Source of the DNA: Nocardioides marmoriginsengisoli
Lineage (GTDB): Bacteria; Actinomycetota; Actinomycetes; Propionibacteriales; Nocardioidaceae
Length of the DNA: 64,000 bases
Assembly: GCF_003725695.1 (NCBI RefSeq)
Contig: NZ_RJSE01000009.1
Coordinates: 62,001 to 126,000, forward strand
Reading direction: 5' to 3'
The translations under genes were made by a program, and so were the position numbers. The notes below the pieces were generated by a model. That model saw only the letters and a program-made list of their open reading frames with translations, was not told the origin of the DNA and did not search any database. This document shows positions 15,664-25,442 of this stretch, one piece after another (the first letter of the stretch is position 1; every line of letters begins with the position of its first letter).

Positions 15664-16209
15664 TCAGCGCAGCAGGTCGCGCAGGTCCAGCTGGACGGTG
15701 CCGTGGTCACCGACGACGACGTCACCTACCGGATCGTCGTCATCGAGGTGGAGGAGCAGGTCCCACCCGCCGTCTCGGTTGACGTAGACATCGAGGGCTC
15801 GCAGGTCGGGGTCGAGCATCCAGTACTGGCCGACGCGACCTTCGGCGTACTCGGCGGACTTGCGGACAGTGTCTTCGGAACGCGTCGACGGCGAAAGCAC
15901 TTCGACGACGAGGACCGGCGCGAGCGTGACCCATTTCTGCTCGGGCCAGCGATCCAGCACCATGAGGTCGGGCGCCCGGAGCCGATTGCGCGGGAGACGC
16001 ACACCCACCTCGGTCACCACGGAGAGGCTAGGAAGGGCGGATCGAAGTACGGAACCCAGTCCCAGCACCGCGTACCCGTGATCGGCCGAGACCGGCGGCG
16101 TCACCACGACCTCGCCATCGACCCACTCAGCCTTGGGCTTCTCGGGGAGATCGAGGTACTCCTCCCACGACATCCGGAACCGCTGCAGCGCAGGCTCGGC
16201 GACCGGCAT
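15664..16209 (-). CDS. Uma2 family (DUF820) restriction-endonuclease-fold protein
   Basis: A 181-residue protein with the PD-(D/E)xK layout of Uma2: WEEYLDLPEKPKAEWVDGEVV near the N-terminus (in parts), then R-A-P-D-L-M-V-L-D, V-L-V-V-E-V-L-S-P-S-T, and a downstream lysine in T-V-R-K-S-A-E-Y. These would supply the metal-binding Asp and Glu and the catalytic Lys. The ATG at 16209 is preferred because GGAGG lies six bases upstream; a longer frame to 16236 is possible. Members occur in many copies in actinobacteria and cyanobacteria, and their biological role is unclear. It sits alone between purB and purD. Confidence 0.8.
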   Translation of the reverse strand: MPVAEPALQRFRMSWEEYLDLPEKPKAEWVDGEVVVTPPVSADHGYAVLGLGSVLRSALPSLSVVTEVGVRLPRNRLRAPDLMVLDRWPEQKWVTLAPVLVVEVLSPSTRSEDTVRKSAEYAEGRVGQYWMLDPDLRALDVYVNRDGGWDLLLHLDDDDPVGDVVVGDHGTVQLDLRDLLR

Positions 16210-16325
16210 GGCAACCTCCCTCGGTACGACAGACACATCCAGGCTCCTCCCATTCTCACCCCGGATCGGGCAAGCGGAAAGTCTGGCAGCGAACGGCGCG
16301 TTCCCGCTCGATCAATCCACAGGCC

Positions 16326-17549
16326 TCAGATGCCGGCAGCGATGTCCGTCCGGTGCTGCGCACCGTCGAACCTGACCGCGGCGACACCGCGGTACGCCTT
16401 GGCCCGGGCGTCGGCGACGTCGTCGCCGACCGCGGTGACCGCCAGCACCCGGCCGCCCGCGGTGACCAGGTCACCGTCGACGAGCGCGGTGCCGGCGTGG
16501 ATCACGTCGCACGGGTTGTCGGAGACGCCGGTGATCACGTCACCGGAGCGCGAGGACTCCGGGTAGCCGGCGCTGGCCATCACCACGGCGACCGCGGCCC
16601 CGGACTTCCACCGCGGCGGCTCGGTCTGGTGCAACGTCCCGTCGGCGGCCGCCTTGAGCAGGACGCCGAGCGGCGAGTCGAGGAGCGCCATCAGCGGCTG
16701 CGTCTCGGGGTCGCCGAAGCGGGCGTTGAACTCGATCACCTTGGTGCCGCGCTTGGTCAGCGCGAGGCCGGCGTACAGGAGTCCGGAGAAGGTCGCGCCG
16801 CGGCGGGCGAGCTCGTCGACGGTCGGTTGCAGCACCCGCTCGAGCACCTCGTCGACGAGACCGTCCGGCGCCCACGGCAGCGGGGTGTACGCACCCATGC
16901 CGCCGGTGTTCGGACCGGCGTCGCCGTCGCCGATCCGCTTGAAGTCCTGGGCCGGCTGCAGCGGGAAGACGGTGGTGCCGTCGGTGATCGCGAACAACGA
17001 GACCTCGGGGCCGTCGAGGAACTCCTCGATCACGACGCGCTCGCAGGCCAGCGCGTGCGCCAGTGCGACCTCGCGGTCCTCGGTGACGACGACGCCCTTG
17101 CCTGCGGCCAGGCCGTCGTCCTTCACCACGTACGGCGCCCCGAACGCGTCCAGTGCCGCTTCGATCTCGTCCTGGGTGGTGCAGACGTGCGCCATCGCGG
17201 TGGGCACCTCGGCCGCGGCCATCACGTCCTTGGCGAACGCCTTCGACCCCTCGAGCTGGGCCGCTTCGGCGGACGGCCCGAAGCAGGAGATGCCGCGCTC
17301 GCGGACCGCGTCGGCGACGCCGGCAACCAGCGGAGCTTCGGGGCCGACAACGACCAGGTCGACGTCGAGGGCGGCGGCGAGGTCGGCCACGGCCGCCGGG
17401 TTCATCGGGTCCACGTCGTGGAGCGTCGCCACGCCGGCGATGCCCGGGTTGCCGGGGGCGGCGTGCACCTCGGTCACCGACGGGTCCCGCGCGAGCGCGA
17501 GGGCGAGGGCGTGCTCGCGGCCACCGGTACCGATCACGAGTGTCTTCAC
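16326..17549 (-). CDS. purD: Phosphoribosylamine-glycine ligase (GAR synthetase)
   Basis: A 407-residue ATP-grasp enzyme that makes glycinamide ribonucleotide, the second step of purine synthesis. The N-terminus KTLVIGTGGREHALALALA is the dinucleotide-like PurD start (shown in part). The ATP-grasp core includes YVVKDDGLAAGKGVVV and FNARFGDPETQ, the latter a PurD signature, and the C-domain shows GRVLAVTAVGDDVADA. GTG 17549 is chosen because the family begins at this K-T-L-V-I-G strand. The open frame to 17573 adds residues that do not belong to the family. Confidence 0.95.
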   Translation of the reverse strand: MKTLVIGTGGREHALALALARDPSVTEVHAAPGNPGIAGVATLHDVDPMNPAAVADLAAALDVDLVVVGPEAPLVAGVADAVRERGISCFGPSAEAAQLEGSKAFAKDVMAAAEVPTAMAHVCTTQDEIEAALDAFGAPYVVKDDGLAAGKGVVVTEDREVALAHALACERVVIEEFLDGPEVSLFAITDGTTVFPLQPAQDFKRIGDGDAGPNTGGMGAYTPLPWAPDGLVDEVLERVLQPTVDELARRGATFSGLLYAGLALTKRGTKVIEFNARFGDPETQPLMALLDSPLGVLLKAAADGTLHQTEPPRWKSGAAVAVVMASAGYPESSRSGDVITGVSDNPCDVIHAGTALVDGDLVTAGGRVLAVTAVGDDVADARAKAYRGVAAVRFDGAQHRTDIAAGI

Positions 17550-17577
17550 GTGCACTGACCTTAGTCGGTGCACGACG

Positions 17578-17615
17578 ACGGGCCGCGCCGGCTACGAACA
17601 CCGGACGCGGCCCGT
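17578..17615. terminator. Terminator hairpin after the alpha/beta hydrolase gene
   Basis: The stem pairs ACGGGCCGCG (17578-17587) with CGCGGCCCGT (17606-17615), and CCGG (17588-17591) with CCGG (17601-17604) beyond a one-base bulge. It lies 20 bases after the stop of the minus-strand hydrolase gene at 17635 and just upstream of purD. Confidence 0.75.
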
Positions 17616-17634
17616 GGGTCGGGTTCACGGCCGA

Positions 17635-18489
17635 TCACTCGGCGGTGACCCCCTGCCGGGCCAGGAAGTCGAGCGCGGTGTCGGCGACCGTCGCCCAGCC
17701 GGAGTCGATGATCAGCGAGTGCCCGACGCCGGGGATCTCGACGATCTCGGTGACGCCGGCGTTCTTGCGCTGCTTCTTGTACGCCGCGTTGGCCATCGCG
17801 AACGGGACGATGTGGTCGTTCTCGCCGGTCACGACGAGCATCGGGCCGCGGTCGGGGTTCTTCTTGTTCGCCTTGGTCTTCGCCCACGGGTTGACGTTGG
17901 CGGTGGCGGCCTGGAACAGCGGGCGGCCGGGGGCCGGGGTGTGCACGGTGTCGTAGAGGTGCCGCGCCTCCTCCTCGCTGACCGCGTTGGCGAACCCGTA
18001 GCGGAACTCGTCGAAGGTCAGCGTCACGGTCCTGGAGTAGTTCAGCGGGTTGCCCAGGACCGGGAAGGCGGCCTTCAGGCTGGAGAACGGCAGCGGCAGC
18101 ACGCCCTTGCTGGGTGCCGGGTCGATGGTGATGGTGGCGGCGGCGATCCCGCGGCCGGCGATGATCTGGACGAGCAGTCCGCCGAAGCTGTGCCCGACGA
18201 CGACCGGCTTGCGGTCGAGACCGGCGATCACGTCGGCGACGTGGTCGGCCACGTCGGCGACCGACGTACCGGCCAGCGAGTCGGCGTTGGCGTGCGCCTC
18301 GGCGAAGGACCCCTGGTCCTCGGGCCAGTCGACGGCGACCGTGCTGTAGCCCTGCGCCTCGAAGTGGTCGCGCCACGGCTTCCAGCTCTCGGCCAGCAGC
18401 CACAGTCCGTGGACGAAGACGACCGGCTGCTTGCCGGACTCGTTGGCGGCGCGTACTTCCTGTGCTTCGCGGGTGGTGATCGTGTTCAT
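17635..18489 (-). CDS. Alpha/beta hydrolase
   Basis: A 284-residue soluble hydrolase. It has the oxyanion strand VVFVHGLW (about 23-30), the nucleophile elbow V-V-G-H-S-F-G-G with Ser101, a later acid in TGENDHIVP, and the catalytic His in PGVGHSLIID. No signal peptide is present. It most resembles esterase/lipase-like hydrolases of cytosolic small molecules. It is transcribed divergently from a TetR gene, with a 20-base palindrome at 18521-18540 between them, so it is probably the target of that repressor. Confidence 0.85.
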   Translation of the reverse strand: MNTITTREAQEVRAANESGKQPVVFVHGLWLLAESWKPWRDHFEAQGYSTVAVDWPEDQGSFAEAHANADSLAGTSVADVADHVADVIAGLDRKPVVVGHSFGGLLVQIIAGRGIAAATITIDPAPSKGVLPLPFSSLKAAFPVLGNPLNYSRTVTLTFDEFRYGFANAVSEEEARHLYDTVHTPAPGRPLFQAATANVNPWAKTKANKKNPDRGPMLVVTGENDHIVPFAMANAAYKKQRKNAGVTEIVEIPGVGHSLIIDSGWATVADTALDFLARQGVTAE

Positions 18490-18520
18490 CGTCGTGCTCC
18501 TTGTCGGTAGTGATGTTGTG

Positions 18521-18540
18521 TAGAAAGAACGTTCGTTCTA
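18521..18540. promoter_or_regulatory. TetR-type operator palindrome
   Basis: TAGAAAGAACGTTCGTTCTA is a 20-base palindrome with one mismatched pair. It lies 32 bases upstream of the hydrolase start and 53 bases upstream of the TetR start. A single site could control both divergent promoters. Confidence 0.75.
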
Positions 18541-18580
18541 CTATGGCTATTCCGAGGACCGGTTGTCAAGGGCCGGCCGC

Positions 18581-18586
18581 TAGTGT
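18581..18586 (+). promoter_or_regulatory. -10 element TAGTGT of the TetR gene
   Basis: TAGTGT is followed by six bases and the GTG start at 18593. This is the same leaderless layout as at many other genes here. Confidence 0.5.
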
Positions 18587-18592
18587 TCTGAG

Positions 18593-19171
18593 GTGACCGT
18601 GGCCACACCCATCCCGTCCGAGTCGAGCTCCCCGCGCGACCGCCTCCTCGAGACCGCCGCCGGGCTCTTCTACGCCGAGGGCATCAAGGGCGTCGGCGTC
18701 GACCGGATCCTGTCCGAGGCCGGCACCACCCGCGCGACGATGTACCGGCACTTCCCCGGCAAGGAGGCCCTGGTCGCCGCCTACCTGGAGCGCGAGGACG
18801 CGATCATCCGCGGCTACTTCGCCGCAGCGGCCGAGGCCGGCGGGTCACCGACCGAGCTGGTCGCGGCGGTCATCGAGGGGATCGCCGAGGACGCGACCCG
18901 CTACCACCGCCGGGGCTGCCCGTTCATCAACGCCGCCGCCGAGTACCCGGACGCCGACGGCGAGATCCGGCAGATCATCGAACGGCACCGGACCTGGTTC
19001 CGCAGCACGCTCGCCGCGGTCCTCGACGCCGCCTCCGTGGCCGATGCCGAGCGGGTGGCGGCGAGCCTGGTGCTCCTGCGCGACGCGGCGCTGGTCGGGG
19101 TCTACCTGGACGGCGATACCGTCTCGGCCGACTTCCGCCGGACGGCGCGGTCGGTGGTCGGGCTCGGCTGA
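18593..19171 (+). CDS. TetR/AcrR family transcriptional regulator
   Basis: A 192-residue repressor. The helix-turn-helix is at about residues 35-60 (GVGVDRILSEAGTTRATMYRHFPGKEALV, in parts). The ligand domain begins with a helix carrying YLEREDAIIRGY and contains RRGCPFINAAAEYPD, a pattern seen in YcdC/AcrR-type regulators of hydrolases and oxidoreductases. It is divergent from the alpha/beta hydrolase gene. Its last 70 bases overlap, on the opposite strand, the 3' end of the membrane-protein gene at 19102. Confidence 0.87.
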   Translation: MTVATPIPSESSSPRDRLLETAAGLFYAEGIKGVGVDRILSEAGTTRATMYRHFPGKEALVAAYLEREDAIIRGYFAAAAEAGGSPTELVAAVIEGIAEDATRYHRRGCPFINAAAEYPDADGEIRQIIERHRTWFRSTLAAVLDAASVADAERVAASLVLLRDAALVGVYLDGDTVSADFRRTARSVVGLG

Positions 19172-20655
19172 AGATCGTCCTCGTCGTCCGGGTCGTGCTG
19201 CGGGAGCGCCGACTCGAGCACGAACGACCCGACGCCGCGGGAGGGCACCGAGTCCCGCTGGCGTGCGAGACCGTGCGCCTCGTGGACCTGGAAGAAGTAC
19301 CGGTTGATCGAGGACGCCAGGTACGCCGCCGCGAAGGTCGTCACGGCGTACACGACGGTGACGACGTCGTACGTCCTGGTCTCCTCGCCGAACTTGAAGA
19401 ACCCGAGCGCCAGGTTCAGCCAGATCACCACCACGCACAGGGCTCCTTGGAGCCGGTAGCGGTAGACGAGCGAGCGCCGGACCTCGCTCTCGTCCGGCCG
19501 GAACAGCCAACCGACGAGCAGCGCGGGCAGGAAGAGCAGCAGGCTGATCGAGCCGTCGAGCTGACCGAGGAAGCGCGAGCCCGGTGCGTCCGGCCACCTC
19601 ATGAACAGGAAGCTCGCGGTGACCCCGAAGGTGTACCAGCCGACGAGCTGGAGCGGCCGCAGGTATCCCGCAGGATCCGGCCAGAGGGTCGCCAGCAGGG
19701 TCACCGACCGCGGCCGCGGGATCGAGCGGCGACGGATGTAGAAGGTGGACGACGAGCGGGCCGACACCGAACGGTGCCGCAGCAGGTTCGCCTCCTCCTT
19801 GATCCGCTGCAGTCCGGAGAACCCCAGGAAGGTCCCGGCGGGCGCGTGCAGGTGGACGAAGTGGCTCCGGGCTCGCCCGACCTCGTTGACCCGGAAGGCG
19901 ACCGGGCGCCACGGCATCTTCAGCATGCCGAGCTCGCGGACCAGGGCTTCCGGCCCGCCGCTGCCGCTGGGCTCGGCGTACTCGATCGTGAACTCGGCCG
20001 CCTCCGCCGTGACCGGCACCGGGAACCGCGGCGTCAGCAGGAAGTTGTCCTCGTAGCCGGCCAGGAGGCGCGACCACCCGGGGATCGCGCTGGCCCGGCG
20101 CAACCAGACGCGGTCGGCGGACGAGTTCAGCCGGTTCAGGTGGCGGGCGGCCCGGTTCCGGAACTTGGCCTCGTCACCCTCGAACTGCTCCGGGAACCGG
20201 CCGACGCACTCGCCGAGGTACTTCCAGAGATCGACCGACGGCGGCTGCAGCTCCGGATCGGCATCGACCGCGTAGGCCACCAGGTGGCACTGCGCGATCC
20301 GCGCGTTCTCCCGCCGGGTCACCATCGGCACGTTCAGGCCGTCGCTCCCGGTGAAGCGCTGGTGGTGGAAGAGCAGCTTCGGGACCAGCGCGATCGGGGT
20401 GATGTCGACGGCGACCCGCATCTCCTTGGCCACCTTCTGCAGACGGACCGGCCGGAGCTGGAACTCGGTACGACGCTGGTTGAACGTCAGCGACTGGATC
20501 TCGATGTGCTCGGTGGCTCGGTCGAGGAAGCCGAGCTCAGGATCGAGGATCCTGATGATCACCCTGCCGGCGTACAGGCGGTCGGCGTAGTCGTCGCTGT
20601 CGATGAGGCTGCGCAGCGACCGTTGCTCACGCCTCCGTAGCGTCGTCGGGCGCAT
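19102..20655 (-). CDS. Unrecognised protein with N-terminal soluble region and four C-terminal membrane helices
   Basis: A 517-residue protein that I cannot place in a family. Residues 1-340 are soluble and mixed alpha/beta, with many Arg residues (for example DRLYAGRVIIRILDPELGF and HFVHLHAPAGTFLGFSGL). Four hydrophobic segments follow at about 352-372, 385-405, 418-438 and 452-474, then a polar tail of about 45 residues. The N-terminal end overlaps the stop of the small upstream gene by 29 bases, which suggests coupling. The final 70 bases overlap the convergent TetR gene; the tail they encode is low-complexity. Confidence 0.6.
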   Translation of the reverse strand: MRPTTLRRREQRSLRSLIDSDDYADRLYAGRVIIRILDPELGFLDRATEHIEIQSLTFNQRRTEFQLRPVRLQKVAKEMRVAVDITPIALVPKLLFHHQRFTGSDGLNVPMVTRRENARIAQCHLVAYAVDADPELQPPSVDLWKYLGECVGRFPEQFEGDEAKFRNRAARHLNRLNSSADRVWLRRASAIPGWSRLLAGYEDNFLLTPRFPVPVTAEAAEFTIEYAEPSGSGGPEALVRELGMLKMPWRPVAFRVNEVGRARSHFVHLHAPAGTFLGFSGLQRIKEEANLLRHRSVSARSSSTFYIRRRSIPRPRSVTLLATLWPDPAGYLRPLQLVGWYTFGVTASFLFMRWPDAPGSRFLGQLDGSISLLLFLPALLVGWLFRPDESEVRRSLVYRYRLQGALCVVVIWLNLALGFFKFGEETRTYDVVTVVYAVTTFAAAYLASSINRYFFQVHEAHGLARQRDSVPSRGVGSFVLESALPQHDPDDEDDLQPSPTTDRAVRRKSAETVSPSR

Positions 20656-20902
20656 CGTCGGAAACGTTGCCGGCGTAGTAGAGCGGACCGATCTCGTCGG
20701 AGCGCTTCGCGTAGAACGCCTGGATCAGGCGGAGGTCGGCGACGGTGAACTCGTCCAGGTCCGTCGGGTCCGGGAAGCGGAGCCCCGGCGCGACCATGAG
20801 CTTCGACCGGCGCTCCCGCTCGAGCCGGAGCTCGGCCAGCTTGCGGGACGGCCAGCTCCAGTCGATCCCGAAGGTGTGCTGCTCGTGGGCGTGCTCGCTC
20901 AT
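20627..20902 (-). CDS. Small hypothetical protein upstream of the membrane protein
   Basis: A 91-residue soluble protein, charged and without a membrane segment. It contains LAELRLERERRSKLMVAPG and FTVADLRLIQAFYAKRSD. ATG 20902 is chosen because GGAGG lies seven bases upstream; an upstream frame to 20998 lacks such a signal. It overlaps the next gene by 29 bases and is probably its partner. No family is recognised. Confidence 0.6.
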   Translation of the reverse strand: MSEHAHEQHTFGIDWSWPSRKLAELRLERERRSKLMVAPGLRFPDPTDLDEFTVADLRLIQAFYAKRSDEIGPLYYAGNVSDDAPDDATEA

Positions 20903-21105
20903 GGCAGCCTCCGGATCCGGCACGGCACGGGGTGCGGCGTCATCTCGGAGTTCCTCCCACGGGGGGCGCCAGGTTAGCAGCGGAGCGTTGACAGCCATGC
21001 TGCCAGTCTGGACGGCGGCTGCGGCTGATTGACGTTATCCACAGGCCGACTTCTCCGCGAGCGGTTTCCGGGAAATCTTCGGACCCGTCGGGATCCGGCG
21101 AGGAG

Positions 21106-22488
<1,383 letters not shown>

Positions 22489-22531
22489 TTACCAGAATTC
22501 GGCCTCTGCCGGCCCGCTCGGGTCCGCCGCG

Positions 22532-22537
22532 TACGGT
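22532..22537 (+). promoter_or_regulatory. -10 element TACGGT of the lipid kinase gene
   Basis: TACGGT is followed by seven bases and the GTG start at 22545, with no ribosome binding site. Confidence 0.45.
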
Positions 22538-22544
22538 GTTCGGC

Positions 22545-23468
22545 GTGGAACCCCTCTTGCTGATCACGCACGCCGACGCCGGCCACGCCGACGATCTCGG
22601 GACGGCGCTGGAGGTGCTCCGCACCCGGGCCTCGGTGGAGGTCTGCGAGACCAGCAACCCGGGCGAGCTGGACGGCATCCTGCACCGCGCCGGCAGCCGG
22701 CCGATCGTGGTCGCCGGCGGCGACGGCAGCCTGCACGCGGTGGTCGCGACCCTGCACCGGCGCAACGACCTGGGCGGCAAGACCCTCGGCCTGCTGCCCC
22801 TCGGCACCGGCAACGACTTCGCCCGTGCCCTCGACATCCCGCTCGACCCGGCCGAGGCCGCCGAGGCCCTGCTGAGCGCCACGCCCCGGCCGATGGACAT
22901 CCTGGTCGACGAGCTCGGCGAGGTCGTCGTCAACAACGTCCATGCCGGCGCGAGCGCCCGCGCCAGTCGTACCGGCGCCACCTGGAAGGAGCGGCTCGGA
23001 CCGTTCGGCCTGGGCGTGGTCGGCTACCCGATCGGAGCCGTGCTGACCGCGATCCGGCCGCCGTACGTGCGGCTCCGGATCGAGGTCGACGGCGAGGTCG
23101 TGGCCGACATGGACCGGCACGTGCTGATGGTCGCGATCGGCAACGGCAGCAGCGTCGGCGGCGGAGCGGAGATCACCCCCGGCGCCGACCCCGGCAGCGG
23201 GATGCTGGACGTGATGATCTCGTACGCCGCCGATCCGCTCGCCCGGGTCGGCTACGCGCTCGACGTGCTCCGGCGGACGCACCCGGAGCGCGACGACGTC
23301 GTCACCCTGACCGGGAAGCAGGTCTCGATCTCGGGCGAGGACTTCTGGATCAGCGCCGACGGCGAGATCAGCGGCCCGGAGCGCCGGCGTACCTGGCACG
23401 TCGAGCCGGCGGCGTACACGATGCTGGCGCCGACCCAGACCAGGACTCAGCCCAGCAGCGCGTCGTAG
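22545..23468 (+). CDS. Diacylglycerol/sphingosine kinase-like lipid kinase (YegS/DgkB type)
   Basis: A 307-residue kinase. The glycine-rich signature VVAGGDGSLHAVVATL (about 60-75) and LLPLGTGNDFARALDIP (about 87-103) define the DAGK catalytic domain. The C-terminal beta domain includes AIGNGSSVGGGAEITPGADP, the conserved metal and substrate region. It probably phosphorylates a membrane lipid. GTG 22545 is chosen over an ATG at 22440 because the family begins at the LLLITHADAG strand and the upstream stretch is the hairpin leader of purA. Confidence 0.88.
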   Translation: MEPLLLITHADAGHADDLGTALEVLRTRASVEVCETSNPGELDGILHRAGSRPIVVAGGDGSLHAVVATLHRRNDLGGKTLGLLPLGTGNDFARALDIPLDPAEAAEALLSATPRPMDILVDELGEVVVNNVHAGASARASRTGATWKERLGPFGLGVVGYPIGAVLTAIRPPYVRLRIEVDGEVVADMDRHVLMVAIGNGSSVGGGAEITPGADPGSGMLDVMISYAADPLARVGYALDVLRRTHPERDDVVTLTGKQVSISGEDFWISADGEISGPERRRTWHVEPAAYTMLAPTQTRTQPSSAS

Positions 23469-23860
23469 CCTTCCGGGCTGGAGTCGCGCAGGAACTCGCC
23501 GCAGCGCTGCTCCTCCGCGGTCTCACCGATCGCGCCCGCCGCCTTGGTGAGGGCGGCCAGCGCCCGCAGGAAGCCCCGGTTGGGCACGTGGTCCCACGGC
23601 ACCGGGCCGTGGCCCTTCCAGCCGTTGCGGCGGAGCTGGTCGAGGCTGCGGTGGTAGCCGACCCGCGCGAAGGCGTACCCGACGACGTCGTCGCTGCCGT
23701 CGGCCAGGGCCTGCTCGGCCAGGACGGCCCAGGCCAGCGGGGACTCCGGGTGCTGCCGGACGACGGCACGGGGCTCGTCGCCGGCGGCCAGGGCGGCGGC
23801 GGCCGGGTCCTCGGGAAGGCGGGTCGGGGGCGGGCCGGACATCAGGTCGGGAAAACTCAT
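23447..23860 (-). CDS. DUF3151 domain protein (Rv0360c-like)
   Basis: A 137-residue soluble protein that begins MSFPDLMSGPPPTRLPED, a typical DUF3151 opening. It continues with PESPLAWAVLAEQAL and GYHRSLDQLRRNGWKGHGPVPW. The function of the family is not known. It is conserved across actinobacteria next to purA and fba, including Rv0360c in Mycobacterium tuberculosis. The 3' end overlaps the convergent lipid kinase gene by 22 bases. The start lies 36 bases from the divergent MFS gene. Confidence 0.85.
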   Translation of the reverse strand: MSFPDLMSGPPPTRLPEDPAAAALAAGDEPRAVVRQHPESPLAWAVLAEQALADGSDDVVGYAFARVGYHRSLDQLRRNGWKGHGPVPWDHVPNRGFLRALAALTKAAGAIGETAEEQRCGEFLRDSSPEGYDALLG

Positions 23861-23896
23861 GGAGTAATTGTCCCTCCTAGGGTGTTGAGTTGTCCC

Positions 23897-25387
23897 GTGA
23901 CCCCAACCTCTCCCGCGCCGACCACCGAGCGCGACCCCTGGCCGGCGCTGATCGCGCTGTGCATCGGCTTCTTCATGATCCTGCTCGACACGACGATCGT
24001 GACGGTCGCGACGCCGGCGATCATCGAGGACCTGGACGCGGACGTGAACTCCGTCGTCTGGGTGACGAGCGCCTACCTGCTCGCGTACGCCGTCCCGGTC
24101 CTGATCACCGGCCGGCTCGGCGACCGGTTCGGGCCGAAGAACCTCTACCTGACCGGTCTCGCCCTCTTCACCGCGGCGTCGCTGTGGTGCGGTCTCACCG
24201 GCAGCATCGAGGGCCTGATCATCGCCCGGGTGTTCCAGGGCTTCGGCGCGTCGATGATGACGCCGCAGACGATGGCGATCATCACCCGGATCTTCGCGGT
24301 CGAGCGCCGCGGCAGCGCGATGGCGCTGTGGGGAGCGACGGCCGGCGTCGCGACCCTGGTCGGCCCGGTCCTCGGCGGCGTGCTGACCGACGGTCTCGGC
24401 TGGGAGTGGATCTTCTTCATCAACGTGCCAGTCGGCCTGGTCGCGTTCGCCCTGGCCTACCGCCTGGTGCCGCGCCTGGAGACCCACAAGCACAAGTTCG
24501 ACTGGCTCGGCGTCGCCCTCAGCGGCGTCGGCATGTTCCTGCTGGTCTTCGGCATCCAGGAGGGCAAGCAGCAGCACTGGTCCCCGACGATCTGGACGAT
24601 GATCGCCGGGGGCATCGTCGTGATCGCCGTCTTCGTCCTCGTCCAGTCGCGCAACACCGGTGAGCCGCTGATGCCGCTGAAGGTGTTCGCGGACCGCAAC
24701 TTCTCCATCTCCAACCTCGGCATCGCCGCGGTGAGCTTCAGCTTCACCGCGATGGGCTTCCCGCTGATGCTCTGGGCGCAGGTCGTCCGCGGCTACTCCC
24801 CGACCGAGGCCGGCTGCCTGCTGATCCCGATGGCGGTGATGTCGATCGTGCTGGCGCCGATGGTGGGCAAGCTCAGCGACAAGGTGCACCCGCGGATCCT
24901 CACCGGCTTCGGCTTCCTGGTCCTGATCGGCGCGATGCTGCTCTCGGCACTCCTGCTCAAGACCGACACCCCGCTGTGGCAGCTGCTGGTAGCGATGGGC
25001 CTGATCGGTGTCGGCAGCTCGTTCCTCTGGGCCGTCCTCACCGCGACCGCGACCCGGAACCTGCCGATCACCCTGGCCGGTGCCGGCTCCGGGGTCTACA
25101 ACGCGCTGCGCCAGGTGGGTGCGGTGCTGGGCTCCGCGGGCATCGCCGTGCTGATCGACAGCCGGCTGGCCGCGCACGGGCTCGAGAAGCTGCAGAGCCA
25201 CGAGGCCGGAGGCGGCGGGCCGCTGCCGCCGGGCGTCGCGGACAAGTTCAGCGAGGCGATGTCGCAGTCGCTCCTCCTGGTCCCGGCCGTGCTGGTCCTC
25301 GGCTTCCTCGCGGTGCTGCTCTACGAGCGCCCGAGCCACTTCGCGCCGGTCGCGAGCACCAAGGCGGTCCCGGCAAACGCCGAGTGA
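23897..25387 (+). CDS. DHA2-family MFS drug exporter (EmrB/QacA type)
   Basis: A 496-residue transporter with about fourteen hydrophobic segments. The first helix contains FFMILLDTTIVTVATPAI, the DHA2 hallmark with D and T in TM1. The loop after TM2 is TGRLGDRFGPKNLYLTG, the MFS motif A. Motif C-like glycines appear in GATAGVATLVGPVLGGVLTD. Proton-driven export of toxic compounds is likely. GTG 23897 is the chosen start; an in-frame TTG lies 12 bases upstream. Confidence 0.9.
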   Translation: MTPTSPAPTTERDPWPALIALCIGFFMILLDTTIVTVATPAIIEDLDADVNSVVWVTSAYLLAYAVPVLITGRLGDRFGPKNLYLTGLALFTAASLWCGLTGSIEGLIIARVFQGFGASMMTPQTMAIITRIFAVERRGSAMALWGATAGVATLVGPVLGGVLTDGLGWEWIFFINVPVGLVAFALAYRLVPRLETHKHKFDWLGVALSGVGMFLLVFGIQEGKQQHWSPTIWTMIAGGIVVIAVFVLVQSRNTGEPLMPLKVFADRNFSISNLGIAAVSFSFTAMGFPLMLWAQVVRGYSPTEAGCLLIPMAVMSIVLAPMVGKLSDKVHPRILTGFGFLVLIGAMLLSALLLKTDTPLWQLLVAMGLIGVGSSFLWAVLTATATRNLPITLAGAGSGVYNALRQVGAVLGSAGIAVLIDSRLAAHGLEKLQSHEAGGGGPLPPGVADKFSEAMSQSLLLVPAVLVLGFLAVLLYERPSHFAPVASTKAVPANAE

Positions 25388-25442
25388 GGCTGAGCGCGAC
25401 GTTCTCCGGACGCGCAGCAGGTTCCGTGGAAGGCTGCGCGCC

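Noticed and set aside
21035-21043. TTATCCACA, a perfect DnaA box, downstream of purA
   Set aside because: It is a single copy. Weaker relatives at about 3544 (TGTGGAAAA) and 63320 (TGTGGATT) are far apart and there is no cluster or dnaA/dnaN neighbourhood, so this is not an origin.
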